Assembly (NCBI GenBank): GCA_016707895.1
Contig: JADJGV010000002.1
Location: 434,001-498,000 of the forward strand
Length of the DNA: 64,000 nt
Reading direction: 5' to 3'
Source of the DNA: Myxococcales bacterium
GTDB taxonomy: Bacteria > Myxococcota_A > Polyangia > Haliangiales > Haliangiaceae
Below are positions 43,580-53,747 of this stretch, one piece after another. How positions within the stretch are numbered: the stretch's first letter is position 1; each line of letters starts with the position of its first letter. Below the pieces are notes generated by a model. It was not told where the DNA came from and did no database searches. It saw only the letters and a list, made by a program, of their open reading frames with translations. The position numbers and the translations under genes are program-made.

Positions 43580-44158
43580 GTGCAGCCAGGGCCGCCACCG
43601 TCGCCGTCGGGGTATCCGCCACCGGGCTACTACCCGGGGTATCCGCCGCCCGGCGGTCCGCCGCGACGGTCGTCGCTGCTGTGGCTGTGGATCACGCTGG
43701 GCGTCGTCGGCGCGGTGGCCGTGATCGGCGTGCTGGCCGCGATCGCGATCCCGTCGTTCGTCAACTACCAGCGCAAGGCCAAGGCCGTCGAGGCCGAGCT
43801 CGAGCTGCGGCGGATCGGCCACGCGGCGATCATGTACTTCGACGAGCACGGCCGGTTCCCCGCGGCCGCGGCCGGCCCGACGCCGGCGACGCCGTGCTGC
43901 GCCGGACCTGACCACAAGTGCGCGTCGGTCATCGACGACTGGGCCGCCGAGCCGTGGCGGACCCTCGGCGTCACGATGCTCGAGCCGCACCGCTACCAGT
44001 ACACGTTCACGCCGGGCGCCGATGGCAGCTCGTTCACGGCGACGGCGATCGGCGACCTCGACTGCGACGGCGACGCGTCGGTGTTCACGCTGACCGGCAC
44101 CGCGGTCGGCGGGGCGGCCCGGCTCGACGAGGTGGTCCGGCCCGCGCACATCGACTGA
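43580..44158 (+). CDS. Pro-rich pilin-like membrane protein, paralogue 3
   Basis: 192 residues from a GTG. A shorter Pro-rich start is followed by a TM helix ending in GVLAAIAIPSFVNYQRKAK, a strong pilin match, then AVEAELELRRIGHAAIMYFDEHGRFP, PCCAGPDHKC and DLDCDGDAS. Again no prepilin peptidase site. The CC…C pattern and terminal VVRPAHID match paralogue 2 (VVRPTNRD). Confidence 0.75.
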   Translation: MQPGPPPSPSGYPPPGYYPGYPPPGGPPRRSSLLWLWITLGVVGAVAVIGVLAAIAIPSFVNYQRKAKAVEAELELRRIGHAAIMYFDEHGRFPAAAAGPTPATPCCAGPDHKCASVIDDWAAEPWRTLGVTMLEPHRYQYTFTPGADGSSFTATAIGDLDCDGDASVFTLTGTAVGGAARLDEVVRPAHID

Positions 44159-44224
44159 GCGCGACAGGTGCGACCGGCCGCGACGGCTTGACGCCGACCC
44201 GGCCGGGCCGCTAAGCCCGACGGC

Positions 44225-46288
<2,064 letters not shown>

Positions 46289-46357
46289 TATCGCTCGCGA
46301 ATTCGCTCGCCGTGCGTCGCAGGAAGGGACACTTTCCCACGCCGTAGCGCGGCGAAA

Positions 46358-47032
46358 CTACTCCGCTTTTGGGAGCCAAAGCGGCTCCCCGTCCCGCGCG
46401 GAGGTCCCGTCCGGCCGCTCCACGCGAAGCCGATAGCGCGGGGCTCGAGCGGAGCCTGGCTCCGTGCTGCTCGCTCGCACGTGCGCGGCGACCGTTTCGC
46501 AGTAGCGCGTCGCGCGCTCAGCGGTCGTCGCGCCCAGCGCGAGGTACCACGCGCTCGGGGTCCACAGGTCGCGCGGGACCATCGACGTGCGCCCGGCGTG
46601 CAGCGGTCCCGTGGACCAGAGGTGGCCGAGCGGGTCGGTGACGACGCCAGCACGATACGCGTTGACGTCGTTGTAGATGGTCGCCGTCGCCAGGTAGGCG
46701 TCGTCGAGGATCGGCTTGGAGTGAAACCGCTCCTCGAACAACTTGCCGGTGGCGTCGCGCGCGTGGTTGCGGACCTGAGCGTAGCGAAGGCAGGTCCGAT
46801 GGATCAATACGCGCAACGCATCGGGGCCGGGCGGGACCGCGATCATGTGCACGTGGTTCTCCATCAGCGTGAGCTGATGCAGGCGGCTCGCGCTCGTCTC
46901 CAGGCCACGTGCCAGGCATCCGATGAAGCGCGTGCGATCGGCGTTCGTCGAGAACAGGCGACGACGGTTGTTGCCGCGCAGGTAGATGTGATGAGGGACG
47001 TTGGGGATCACCAGGCGCGCTTGTCGGGGCAT
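46358..47032 (-). CDS. rayT: REP-associated tyrosine transposase (Y1/IS200-like, RAYT)
   Basis: 224 residues from the ATG at 47032. The hallmark starts with MPRQARLVIPNVPHHIYLRGN. The HUH pair appears as NHVHMIAV near residue 58, and the region around YAQVRNHARDATGKLFEERFHSKPI carries the family's downstream helix; the nucleophile Tyr is likely Tyr ~101. These enzymes cut single-stranded REP hairpins. Frame and motifs are intact, so it may be active. The flanking hairpin-forming repeats are its likely targets. Confidence 0.88.
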   Translation of the reverse strand: MPRQARLVIPNVPHHIYLRGNNRRRLFSTNADRTRFIGCLARGLETSASRLHQLTLMENHVHMIAVPPGPDALRVLIHRTCLRYAQVRNHARDATGKLFEERFHSKPILDDAYLATATIYNDVNAYRAGVVTDPLGHLWSTGPLHAGRTSMVPRDLWTPSAWYLALGATTAERATRYCETVAAHVRASSTEPGSARAPRYRLRVERPDGTSARDGEPLWLPKAE

Positions 47033-47174
47033 GACGCGGGTTTCGGCCGCTTGCATCTGCGGTTGCCATTCGCGCGAGAAGCTCTGGAACCCAGTGATCT
47101 TAGGAGCTTGGCTGGATGGAAAGTGTCCCTTTTCGGAACGCAACACGCCAAAAAAACGTAGCGATCGTCTGATC

Positions 47175-48029
47175 TTAGGAGGGGGGATCCTGTCCCAACA
47201 CGGGCAGGGCCTTGGCGTGGCGGGGGCGGGGGGCGGGGGCGACGGAGGGGCGCAGGTCGGGGGCGCGCTCGGCCCAGGCGCGGGCGACGTCGGGGTCGAG
47301 GAGGTGGGAGGGGCGGACGTTGCGGAGGGCGTTGGCCATGATGGCGCGGACGTGGGGGTTGGTCTGCTCGAGCTGGGCGAGCAGGGCGGTCATGGCGTCG
47401 CGCTGGAGGCCGTCTTGGCTGCCGCACAGGTTGCACGGGATGATCGGGAAGGCGAGCTCGGCGGCGAGGGTGGCGATGTCGCGCTCGGGGCACTCGATCA
47501 GCGGGCGGATGACGTCGAAGCGATCGTCGTCGGTGCGGTAGCGGGCGGGCATGGCTTGCAGCTTGCCGCTGTAGAAGAGGTTCAGCAGGAACGTCTCGAG
47601 CGAGTCGTCGCGGTGGTGGCCGAGCGCGATCTTGTTGCAGCCGAGGCGCTCGGCGGCGGTGTACAGGATGCCGCGGCGCAGGCGCGAGCACAGCGAGCAG
47701 TAGGTCTGCGAGGCGTCGAGGCGATCGGTGACGACCGAGTAGGTGTCCTCGCGCAGGATCTCGAAGCGCTGGCCGCTGGCCTCGAGGAACGCGCGCAGCG
47801 GGGCGCCGTCGTAGCCGGGCTGCACCTGGTCGAGGTGCACCGCGACGAGCTCGATCGCGAACGGCAGCCGCGGCGCCAGCTTGGTCAGCAGGTGGAACAT
47901 CACGTAGCTGTCCTTGCCGCCGGACATCGCGACCATGATGCGATCGCCTGGCGCGAGCAGCTGGTAGCCCTCGCAGGTGCCCTTGACCTGGCGGTAGAGC
48001 AGCTTCTCGAGGCGGCGGAGCTCGGACAT
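47175..48029 (-). CDS. ttcA: TtcA-like tRNA thiolase (PP-loop ATPase)
   Basis: 284 residues from the second Met (48029), chosen because TAGGAT lies seven bases upstream and SELRRLEKLLYRQV begins the domain. The PP-loop is VAMSGGKDSYVM near residue 35. CSLCSRLRRG (~118) and CNLCGSQDG (~208) give the two CxxC pairs for the Fe–S cluster typical of TtcA, which makes 2-thiocytidine at C32. GHHRDDSLETFLLNLFY matches the family. The final residues (LGQDPPS) and stop come from the mobile element's outer repeat. Confidence 0.88.
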   Translation of the reverse strand: MSELRRLEKLLYRQVKGTCEGYQLLAPGDRIMVAMSGGKDSYVMFHLLTKLAPRLPFAIELVAVHLDQVQPGYDGAPLRAFLEASGQRFEILREDTYSVVTDRLDASQTYCSLCSRLRRGILYTAAERLGCNKIALGHHRDDSLETFLLNLFYSGKLQAMPARYRTDDDRFDVIRPLIECPERDIATLAAELAFPIIPCNLCGSQDGLQRDAMTALLAQLEQTNPHVRAIMANALRNVRPSHLLDPDVARAWAERAPDLRPSVAPAPRPRHAKALPVLGQDPPS

Positions 48030-48151
48030 CGGCGGCATCCTACGGAGCGGTCGTCCCGACGCAAGGCCGATCGTGACCGGCGCACGAAATCGCGGCCTTC
48101 CCGGCCTTCGCGGTTGCGGCGCGGCGAGCCCCCCGCGTACGCTGCTCCGTC

Positions 48152-48961
48152 ATGGGTATCCGCGCGGCGTCTGTGGTGGTGATCCTCGGATCGCTGGCTG
48201 GTTGTCCTCACCAGGACGAGGATCCGATCATCGACGCGCCGCTCACCTGCGACCCGGTCGACGACCAGAACCCGTGCACCCTCGACGAGTGCGACGGCCC
48301 GACGCCGATCCACACGCCGCGCACCGGCGCGAGCTGCACCGGCGGCACCTGCACCGCGCAGGGCACCTGCACCGGCGACACCTGCGGCGACGGCGACGTC
48401 ACCGGCGTCGAGCAGTGCGACGATCAGAACACCACGCCGGCCGACGGCTGCAACGCGCAGTGCCGCACCGAGCCGAGCGAGCGCGAGCCCAACGACGACG
48501 GCACGCCGAACGAAGGCATGGGCTCGGTCGACCCCGGCGGCAACGACTTCGACGCGACCGCGGTCACCAACGCCAACGCGCAGGCCGCGCAGGTGCCGCT
48601 CGACGTCGCCAGCGGCGCGCTGCTGAGCGTGCTGGCCGCGATGAGGCCGCCCGGCGACGAGGACGTGTTCGCGGTGACCAACAGCGGCGCCGCGCCGCGC
48701 GCGGTGAAGTTCGACGTCTGGCTGCGCCTGGCGACGTTCGGCTACGGCCGCTCGTGCGGCATCACGATGGACGCCAGCCTGACCATCCGCGACGCCGCCG
48801 GCGCGATCCTCGCGCAGAACGACGACCGCAACCCGAGCAGCGACCGCTGCCCCGGCCTGACCTACACCGTCGGCGCCGGCCAGACCGTCTACGCCCAGGT
48901 CGTCGAGTACGGCGACAACACGCTCGTGAACTCGTACGCGATCACGTTCGAGCCGATGTAG
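48152..48961 (+). CDS. lipoprotein with DUF4215-type Cys-rich repeat
   Basis: 269 residues. The lipoprotein signal (VVVILGSLAGC, Cys 17) is followed by a Cys-rich region with CNPDT-like pairs and one DUF4215-type motif (CGDGDVTGVEQCDDQNTTPADGCNAQC). The rest is a beta-sandwich-like domain (PPGDEDVFAV, LTIRDAAGAILAQNDD, GQTVYAQVVEYG) similar to pre-peptidase C-terminal domains of secreted bacterial proteins. Role unknown; probably surface exposed. Confidence 0.75.
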   Translation: MGIRAASVVVILGSLAGCPHQDEDPIIDAPLTCDPVDDQNPCTLDECDGPTPIHTPRTGASCTGGTCTAQGTCTGDTCGDGDVTGVEQCDDQNTTPADGCNAQCRTEPSEREPNDDGTPNEGMGSVDPGGNDFDATAVTNANAQAAQVPLDVASGALLSVLAAMRPPGDEDVFAVTNSGAAPRAVKFDVWLRLATFGYGRSCGITMDASLTIRDAAGAILAQNDDRNPSSDRCPGLTYTVGAGQTVYAQVVEYGDNTLVNSYAITFEPM

Positions 48962-48974
48962 CCGCCGCGCGCGG

Positions 48975-50870
48975 CTACGGCTTCACGAAGATGCACGAGC
49001 GCAGCGTCGGCACGGTGCCGCCGCTGCAGTTGCCCAGCCCGTCGACGTAGCCGGCCGGCGGCGACCAGCTCTTGGGGTTGTCGCGGTTGATCGCGACGAA
49101 GACCTCGTCGCTGCCGTCGCTGACCTTGTAGACCCAGTACCAGTCCTCGACGACGACGTTGGTGCGCACGCCGCGCCGCAGCGCCGGGTGCTGGGCGCGC
49201 AGCGTGCCGGCCTTGCGGGCGTGGGCCAGGGTCGCCAGCTCGTCGGCCGACAGCCCGTCGAAGCGCTGCATCTTGCGGTTGTCGGGGTCCGGGCCGCCCT
49301 CGGTCCCGATGTCGTCGCCCTGGTACAGCATCGGGATGTTGCCCGGCGACGTGAACAGGAACGTCAGCGCCAGCCGCAGCCGCTCGTGGCCGCCGCCGTT
49401 GCTCCGGGCCTCGGTCAGCGCGCGCACCTGATCGTGGTTGCCGAAGAAGTTGCCCATGATCGCGCCCGGGTACCCGCCGCGGCCGCCCATCGTGTCCTGC
49501 GGCGTGAGGTACGCGGTGTCGTTGCCGATCGCGAAGTCGGCCAGGTTGCGCATGCTGGCGCCGAAGGTGAGCAGCGACGCCTTGGTCTGGTTGTAGTAGC
49601 CCTCGTCGACCTGGCCCTGCACCATGTCGGGCCGCACGTGGTAGCGGGCCCAGCCGCCGAGCGACTCGCCGACCATGTAGAACACCGTCGGCTCCTCGGA
49701 CAGCTCGTGGTGCTGCACCGTGGTCTCGATCTCGGCGACCACCGCCGCCTTGAGCGCGCGCACGAACACGTCGTCCATGTGCTTGAGCGCGTCGGCGCGG
49801 AACCCGTCGAGGTCGAACTCCTGGATCATCCACAGCGCGTGATCGACCACCGCGCGCACCGCGTCGGGGTGGCCGCCGTAGTCGAAGTCGGGCATGTCGG
49901 TGGTGAACCAGCAGCCGATCCGCGCCACGTCCCAGCGGTTGTCGCAGGCGTTGTAGCCGAAGAACCAGCCGGGGTGATCGGCGTACAGCCGCGCCTCCTT
50001 GTGGACGTGGTTGACGACGAAGTCGGGGATGACCCGCATGCCGCGCAGGTGGGCCTCGCGCACCAGCTCGTGCAGCTCGGCGGCGGTGCCGAACGCCGGC
50101 TCGATCGGCGTCGCGTAGCCGAGGTCGTCGCGGTCGGTGTAGCCGGTCGCGATCGGGTGGTACGAGTGGTAGCTGGCGAACCGCCGCGGATCGCTCAGCC
50201 CCACCGACGGCTGCGAGTTGTGCGAGTTGATGATCGGCGAGCTGATCCACAGCGTGTTCACGCCGAGCGCGTCGAAGTAGCCCTCGCGGAGCTTGGCGGT
50301 GATGCCGGCGAAGTCGCCGCCCTGCCAGCGGCTGCGCGGGTCGTCGACGCGGCCCAGGTCGCCGGCCCCGTTGTCGAGGTTGTTGCGGCTGTCGCCGTCA
50401 GCGAAGCGGTCGGTGAGGATCTGGTAGAGGATCGCGTCCCGCCAGCCGAAGTCGGCGTAGCCGCCCGGGCCGATCCACAGCGGCGCGAACAGCGCGCGCG
50501 GGCGCTCGCCGGTGGTCGTGCGCGCGCGCACCAGCACGCTGTACTTGCCGGGCGCCAGGTCGTGGGCGGTCAGCGTCCAGGTCGAGGTCGCGGCGTCGAA
50601 GCCCTGGCTGGCCGGCACGTCGTCACCGGCGATCCGCAGCTCGGTCTGGTCGACGTCGATGGTCCCGGCGCCCGTGTAGCGCGCCACGACCGAGTAGCCG
50701 GTGTCGGTGGTCGCGGTGCACAGCTCGAAGTCGCCGACCGGGCGGAACTGGTCGCAGGTCCGCGGGCAGGCCGGGTCGCCCGGCAGGCACGGATCGTCGA
50801 TCGTCGGCTCGTTGCTCGCGGGGCACGCGGCGGTGTACAGCAGGCCGAGGGTCGCGAGGACGGAGCGCAT
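48975..50870 (-). CDS. secreted GH13 alpha-amylase-family lipoprotein
   Basis: 631 residues. The lipoprotein signal is RSVLATLGLLYTAAC (Cys 16). An N-terminal beta domain (~30–130) precedes the (beta/alpha)8 catalytic domain. GH13 regions are visible: VIPDFVVNHVHKE (region I), FDLDGFRADALKHMDD with the nucleophile Asp (~353), FYMVGESLGG with the acid/base Glu (~400), and FGNHDQVRA (~477). A short C-terminal beta domain ends in a Cys pair. It should cleave alpha-glucans at the cell surface or outside. TATGCT lies 12 bases upstream of the start. Confidence 0.92.
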   Translation of the reverse strand: MRSVLATLGLLYTAACPASNEPTIDDPCLPGDPACPRTCDQFRPVGDFELCTATTDTGYSVVARYTGAGTIDVDQTELRIAGDDVPASQGFDAATSTWTLTAHDLAPGKYSVLVRARTTTGERPRALFAPLWIGPGGYADFGWRDAILYQILTDRFADGDSRNNLDNGAGDLGRVDDPRSRWQGGDFAGITAKLREGYFDALGVNTLWISSPIINSHNSQPSVGLSDPRRFASYHSYHPIATGYTDRDDLGYATPIEPAFGTAAELHELVREAHLRGMRVIPDFVVNHVHKEARLYADHPGWFFGYNACDNRWDVARIGCWFTTDMPDFDYGGHPDAVRAVVDHALWMIQEFDLDGFRADALKHMDDVFVRALKAAVVAEIETTVQHHELSEEPTVFYMVGESLGGWARYHVRPDMVQGQVDEGYYNQTKASLLTFGASMRNLADFAIGNDTAYLTPQDTMGGRGGYPGAIMGNFFGNHDQVRALTEARSNGGGHERLRLALTFLFTSPGNIPMLYQGDDIGTEGGPDPDNRKMQRFDGLSADELATLAHARKAGTLRAQHPALRRGVRTNVVVEDWYWVYKVSDGSDEVFVAINRDNPKSWSPPAGYVDGLGNCSGGTVPTLRSCIFVKP

Positions 50871-50987
50871 GCGGGTCCCCCAAGCATAAGCCGTGCTCGC
50901 GCCGCGCGGATCCGCCGAAGTGAGTCCGCCTACTTGCGCTGGGGCCAGGGTCAAGGGGCGTTGCCGATCGCAACGGCGCCCCCGTGG

Positions 50988-50993
50988 TAGCGT
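50988..50993 (+). promoter_or_regulatory. -10-like hexamer TAGCGT
   Basis: Six bases before the GTG at 51000; supports that start. Confidence 0.5.
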
Positions 50994-50999
50994 CGCCGG

Positions 51000-52469
51000 G
51001 TGACCGTCGCCGACCTCGAGCAGGCGCTGGCCGAGGCGCGGCCCGAGGCCATCGAGCGCGCGGTGGTGGCGGCCGCGCTGGCCGCCACCGGGGCCACGAT
51101 CGGGGCGCTGTTCGTGTGGGACAAGAAGGCGCGGGGCCTGGTGCTGTCGCACCACCTGGTCGAGGGGCTGGTGGTCACGCTGCCGGACCGGGTCATCCGC
51201 ACCGACGACCGCCCGGGCATCGCCGGCTGGGCCTTCGAGCACGACGCGCCGTACCTGTGCCGCGACAGCGCCAGCGATCCGCACTACACCCGCTACCTGC
51301 TCGACGTGCGCGCGATCGCCGCGGCGCCGGTGCGCTGGCAGCAGAAGCCGATCGGCGTGATCACCGTGGCCAGCCGCGCCGAGCCGCTGGCCAAGGACGT
51401 GCTGAAGACGCTGGGCGACCTGGCCACGGCCGCCGCGCGGTTCGTGCGCCGGGCCCAGGCCGATCGCCAGAGCCGCGAGGAGACCGGGCGGCCGTTCTTG
51501 ATCGGCGGGCTGTCGCCGGAGTGGCGCGAGGTCGAGCGCCGCATCGAGCTGGCGTCGCCGACCCGCGCGCCGATCTTGTTGCGCGGCGAGAGCGGCACCG
51601 GCAAGGACCTCGTCGCGCGGGCGATCCACGGCGCCAGCCGCCGCGCCGATCGGCCGTTCGTGACGGTCAACTGCGCGGCGATCCCCGAGACGTTGCTCGA
51701 GAGCATCTTGTTCGGCCACGTCCGCGGCGCGTTCACCGGCGCGACCAACGAGAAGGTCGGCGAGTTCCAGAAGGCCGACGGTGGCACGCTGTTCCTCGAC
51801 GAGGTCGGCGAGCTGCCGGTGGCGCTGCAGGCCAAGGTGCTGCGCGCGGTCGAGCAGGGCGAGGTGCAGCCGCTGGGCTCGAACGCGGCGCCGCAGCGGG
51901 TCGACGTGCGCCTGGTCGCGGCGACCAACCGCGACCTCGAGGCGATGGTGGCCGACGGCCGGTTCCGCGACGACCTGTACTACCGGCTCGGCGTGATGAC
52001 GCTCGAGCTGCCGCCGCTGCGCCGCTACAAGGAGCAGCTCGAGGTGATGGCGTCGGTGTTCGTCGAGGAGGCCGCGCTGCGCCACGGCAAGCTCGCGCCG
52101 CGCCTGACCCCGGCGGCGATGGCGCGGCTGGCGGCCTACGACTTCCCCGGCAACGTCCGCGAGCTGCGCAACGCCGTCGAGCACGCGGTGATCCTGGCGA
52201 CCGGGCCCGAGATCAGCCCCGACGATCTGCCGCGGCCGTTCCAGGTGGCGGCCCCGCGCAAGCCGGCGCGACCGGCGCGGCCGAAGCTGGCGGCGCTGCG
52301 CGAACAGTGGCTGGCGCCGCTCGAGCGCCGCTACCTGATCGAGCTGCTGGCCGAGCACCGCGGGAGCGTCCGCGCGGCCGCGACGGCGGCCGGCGTCGAT
52401 CCGGTGACGCTGTACCGGCTCTTGCGCAAGCGCGGCGTGGCGCTGCGGCGCGTCGCCGACGACGAGTGA
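51000..52469 (+). CDS. sigma-54-dependent transcriptional activator (GAF–AAA+–Fis)
   Basis: 489 residues. An N-terminal GAF-type sensor (~10–165) is followed by the AAA+ domain: Walker A GESGTGKD (~199), the sigma-54-contacting GAFTGA loop (~242), Walker B GGTLFLDEVGELP and the arginine-finger region PGNVRELRNAVEHAVIL. A Fis-type HTH ends the protein (RGSVRAAATAAGVDPVTLYRLLRKRGV). It activates RpoN promoters in response to a small molecule or redox signal. No obvious -24/-12 promoter for a target was identified nearby. Confidence 0.93.
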   Translation: MTVADLEQALAEARPEAIERAVVAAALAATGATIGALFVWDKKARGLVLSHHLVEGLVVTLPDRVIRTDDRPGIAGWAFEHDAPYLCRDSASDPHYTRYLLDVRAIAAAPVRWQQKPIGVITVASRAEPLAKDVLKTLGDLATAAARFVRRAQADRQSREETGRPFLIGGLSPEWREVERRIELASPTRAPILLRGESGTGKDLVARAIHGASRRADRPFVTVNCAAIPETLLESILFGHVRGAFTGATNEKVGEFQKADGGTLFLDEVGELPVALQAKVLRAVEQGEVQPLGSNAAPQRVDVRLVAATNRDLEAMVADGRFRDDLYYRLGVMTLELPPLRRYKEQLEVMASVFVEEAALRHGKLAPRLTPAAMARLAAYDFPGNVRELRNAVEHAVILATGPEISPDDLPRPFQVAAPRKPARPARPKLAALREQWLAPLERRYLIELLAEHRGSVRAAATAAGVDPVTLYRLLRKRGVALRRVADDE

Positions 52470-52556
52470 GCGACCGCGGAGCCGGTGTCGGGAGAGGGAG
52501 ACCGGACCGGCGGCGAGGCCCCCCTCGCGCCTCGCCGCCAGCCGGTGGAGATCGGG

Positions 52557-52724
52557 TCAGCGACCGTCGGGCGTCGGCGGGGTCGCGATGCGCGCGCCGT
52601 CCTGGCCGAGCAGGGCCGGGACGCTGTCGCCGCGGGTGCGCGGCTGCATGCGGCGCTGGTGGAGCGGCTCGAGGGCCGGGGTGTCGCGGCGGGTGGGGCC
52701 GTCGGAGCGGACGATGATCGACAT
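52557..52724 (-). CDS. possible 55-residue peptide downstream of the DUF1508 gene
   Basis: The frame opens with MSIIVRSDGPTRRDTPALEP from an ATG 14 bases after the stop of the DUF1508-protein gene on the same strand, with GAGG about 11 bases before it. It is Arg/Pro-rich with no signal peptide or known motif. Support is limited to position and start context; it could be a spurious frame. Confidence 0.3.
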   Translation of the reverse strand: MSIIVRSDGPTRRDTPALEPLHQRRMQPRTRGDSVPALLGQDGARIATPPTPDGR

Positions 52725-52738
52725 GGTGGGCCTCGCGA

Positions 52739-53518
52739 TCAGAGGAGGACGACGGTGGGGATGAGCGCGATCAGCGAGTCGCGCGCGCGCTCGGCGTTGG
52801 CCTTGCTCGCGTAGACCTCGCTGGTGCCGATGACCTGGCCGTTGGTCGCGGTCAGGTTGAGGTACGCGCCGCCGTTGCTCGAGGCGAGCACCTGGTAGCG
52901 GGCGGCGCTGGCGCCGTTGTCGAGGACCGCGAACGCGCCGTTGAGCGCGGCGGCCTCGCTGTCGTAGCGCTCCGAGCGCAGCACGATCGCGCCGTTGCCG
53001 GCGTGGAGGTTCCAGTAGTGCTTGCCGCCGGCGTCGAGGTGGATCGCGAAGCGGCGCCCGGTCGCGGTGGCCCACGCGGTGCGGTAGGTGCTGACCGCGC
53101 CGACCGTGGCGGTCAGCGTCGCCTGCGCGGCGGCGGCGGTCGCCTGGACGCCGCTGGTGCCGATGAGCTCGCCGTTGACCGCCTTGAGGGTCACCAGCGC
53201 GCGACCGTCGGTGGTCGGCTTGACCTCGTACCGCGCGGCGGTGGCGCCGTTGCTCAGCACCGACAGCAGGCCGGTCAGCGCGGCGGTGCGGCTCGAGTAG
53301 CCCTCGGAGGTGAGCAGCAGCGCGCCCTTGGCGTCGACCAGGCGGAACCGGAACTGCGCGTCGCTGCTCTTCCACAGCGCGAACGACGGGCGGCTGGAGG
53401 TGTCGGCCCAGGTCAGGGCCTCGGAGGTGTCGGCGGTGTCGACGGTCGACTCGTCCACGCAGCCGGCGGCGGCGGTGGCGAGCATCAGGGCGGTGAGGGC
53501 GGTCAGCAGGCGGCGCAT
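52739..53518 (-). CDS. lipoprotein with four DUF1508 (YegP-like) repeats
   Basis: 259 residues. The lipoprotein signal ends at AAAGC (Cys 20). Four YegP/DUF1508 units in two pairs are visible: FRLVDAKGALLLTSEGYSS, VTLKAVNGELIGTSGV, WNLHAGNGAIVLRSERYDS and LNLTATNGQVIGTSEVYAS. Each has the family's x-A-x-NGxxIxxSExY core. Function is unknown; cytoplasmic YegP has no lipid anchor, so this exported version is of interest. Confidence 0.85.
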   Translation of the reverse strand: MRRLLTALTALMLATAAAGCVDESTVDTADTSEALTWADTSSRPSFALWKSSDAQFRFRLVDAKGALLLTSEGYSSRTAALTGLLSVLSNGATAARYEVKPTTDGRALVTLKAVNGELIGTSGVQATAAAAQATLTATVGAVSTYRTAWATATGRRFAIHLDAGGKHYWNLHAGNGAIVLRSERYDSEAAALNGAFAVLDNGASAARYQVLASSNGGAYLNLTATNGQVIGTSEVYASKANAERARDSLIALIPTVVLL

Positions 53519-53631
53519 GGTTGCGTCGCCATTCAGCAAGGTCGGGGCCAGCTGGAAGATGCTGTAAGTACCTGCAACTCCTTCATGCTTGAGGCCTCGT
53601 TTGTTGCTGCATCGACGCGACAATAGAGTCC

Positions 53632-53649
53632 ATGCAACATGTGTTGCAT
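53632..53649. promoter_or_regulatory. operator-like inverted repeat ATGCAACA-TG-TGTTGCAT
   Basis: Perfect 8-bp arms with a two-base centre lie in the 229-bp divergent region between the DUF1508 gene and the cadherin-like gene. A related half-site (TGTTGCTGCAT) lies ~25 bases away. The stretch is AT-richer than its surroundings. Confidence 0.5.
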
Positions 53650-53735
53650 CGGCGCACCAAGTGGAATTCCGCACGCGCGGCGCGGTGGGGCGTCGCGGGT
53701 CGGCGCCCTGAGTCGCCCGTGTTGCTCAGGGCGAG

Positions 53736-53741
53736 TACGAT
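53736..53741 (+). promoter_or_regulatory. -10-like hexamer TACGAT
   Basis: Six bases before the ATG at 53748. Confidence 0.5.
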
Positions 53742-53747
53742 GCGGCA

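Noticed and set aside
40053..43622. 1189-codon minus-strand frame over the UbiB and pilin-like genes
   Set aside because: The plus strand has clear protein families across the whole span; this frame is a GC shadow.
48975..52358. Long frame suggesting the amylase is fused to an N-terminal extension of about 496 residues
   Set aside because: The extension is antisense to the sigma-54 activator; the amylase has its own lipoprotein signal starting at 50870.
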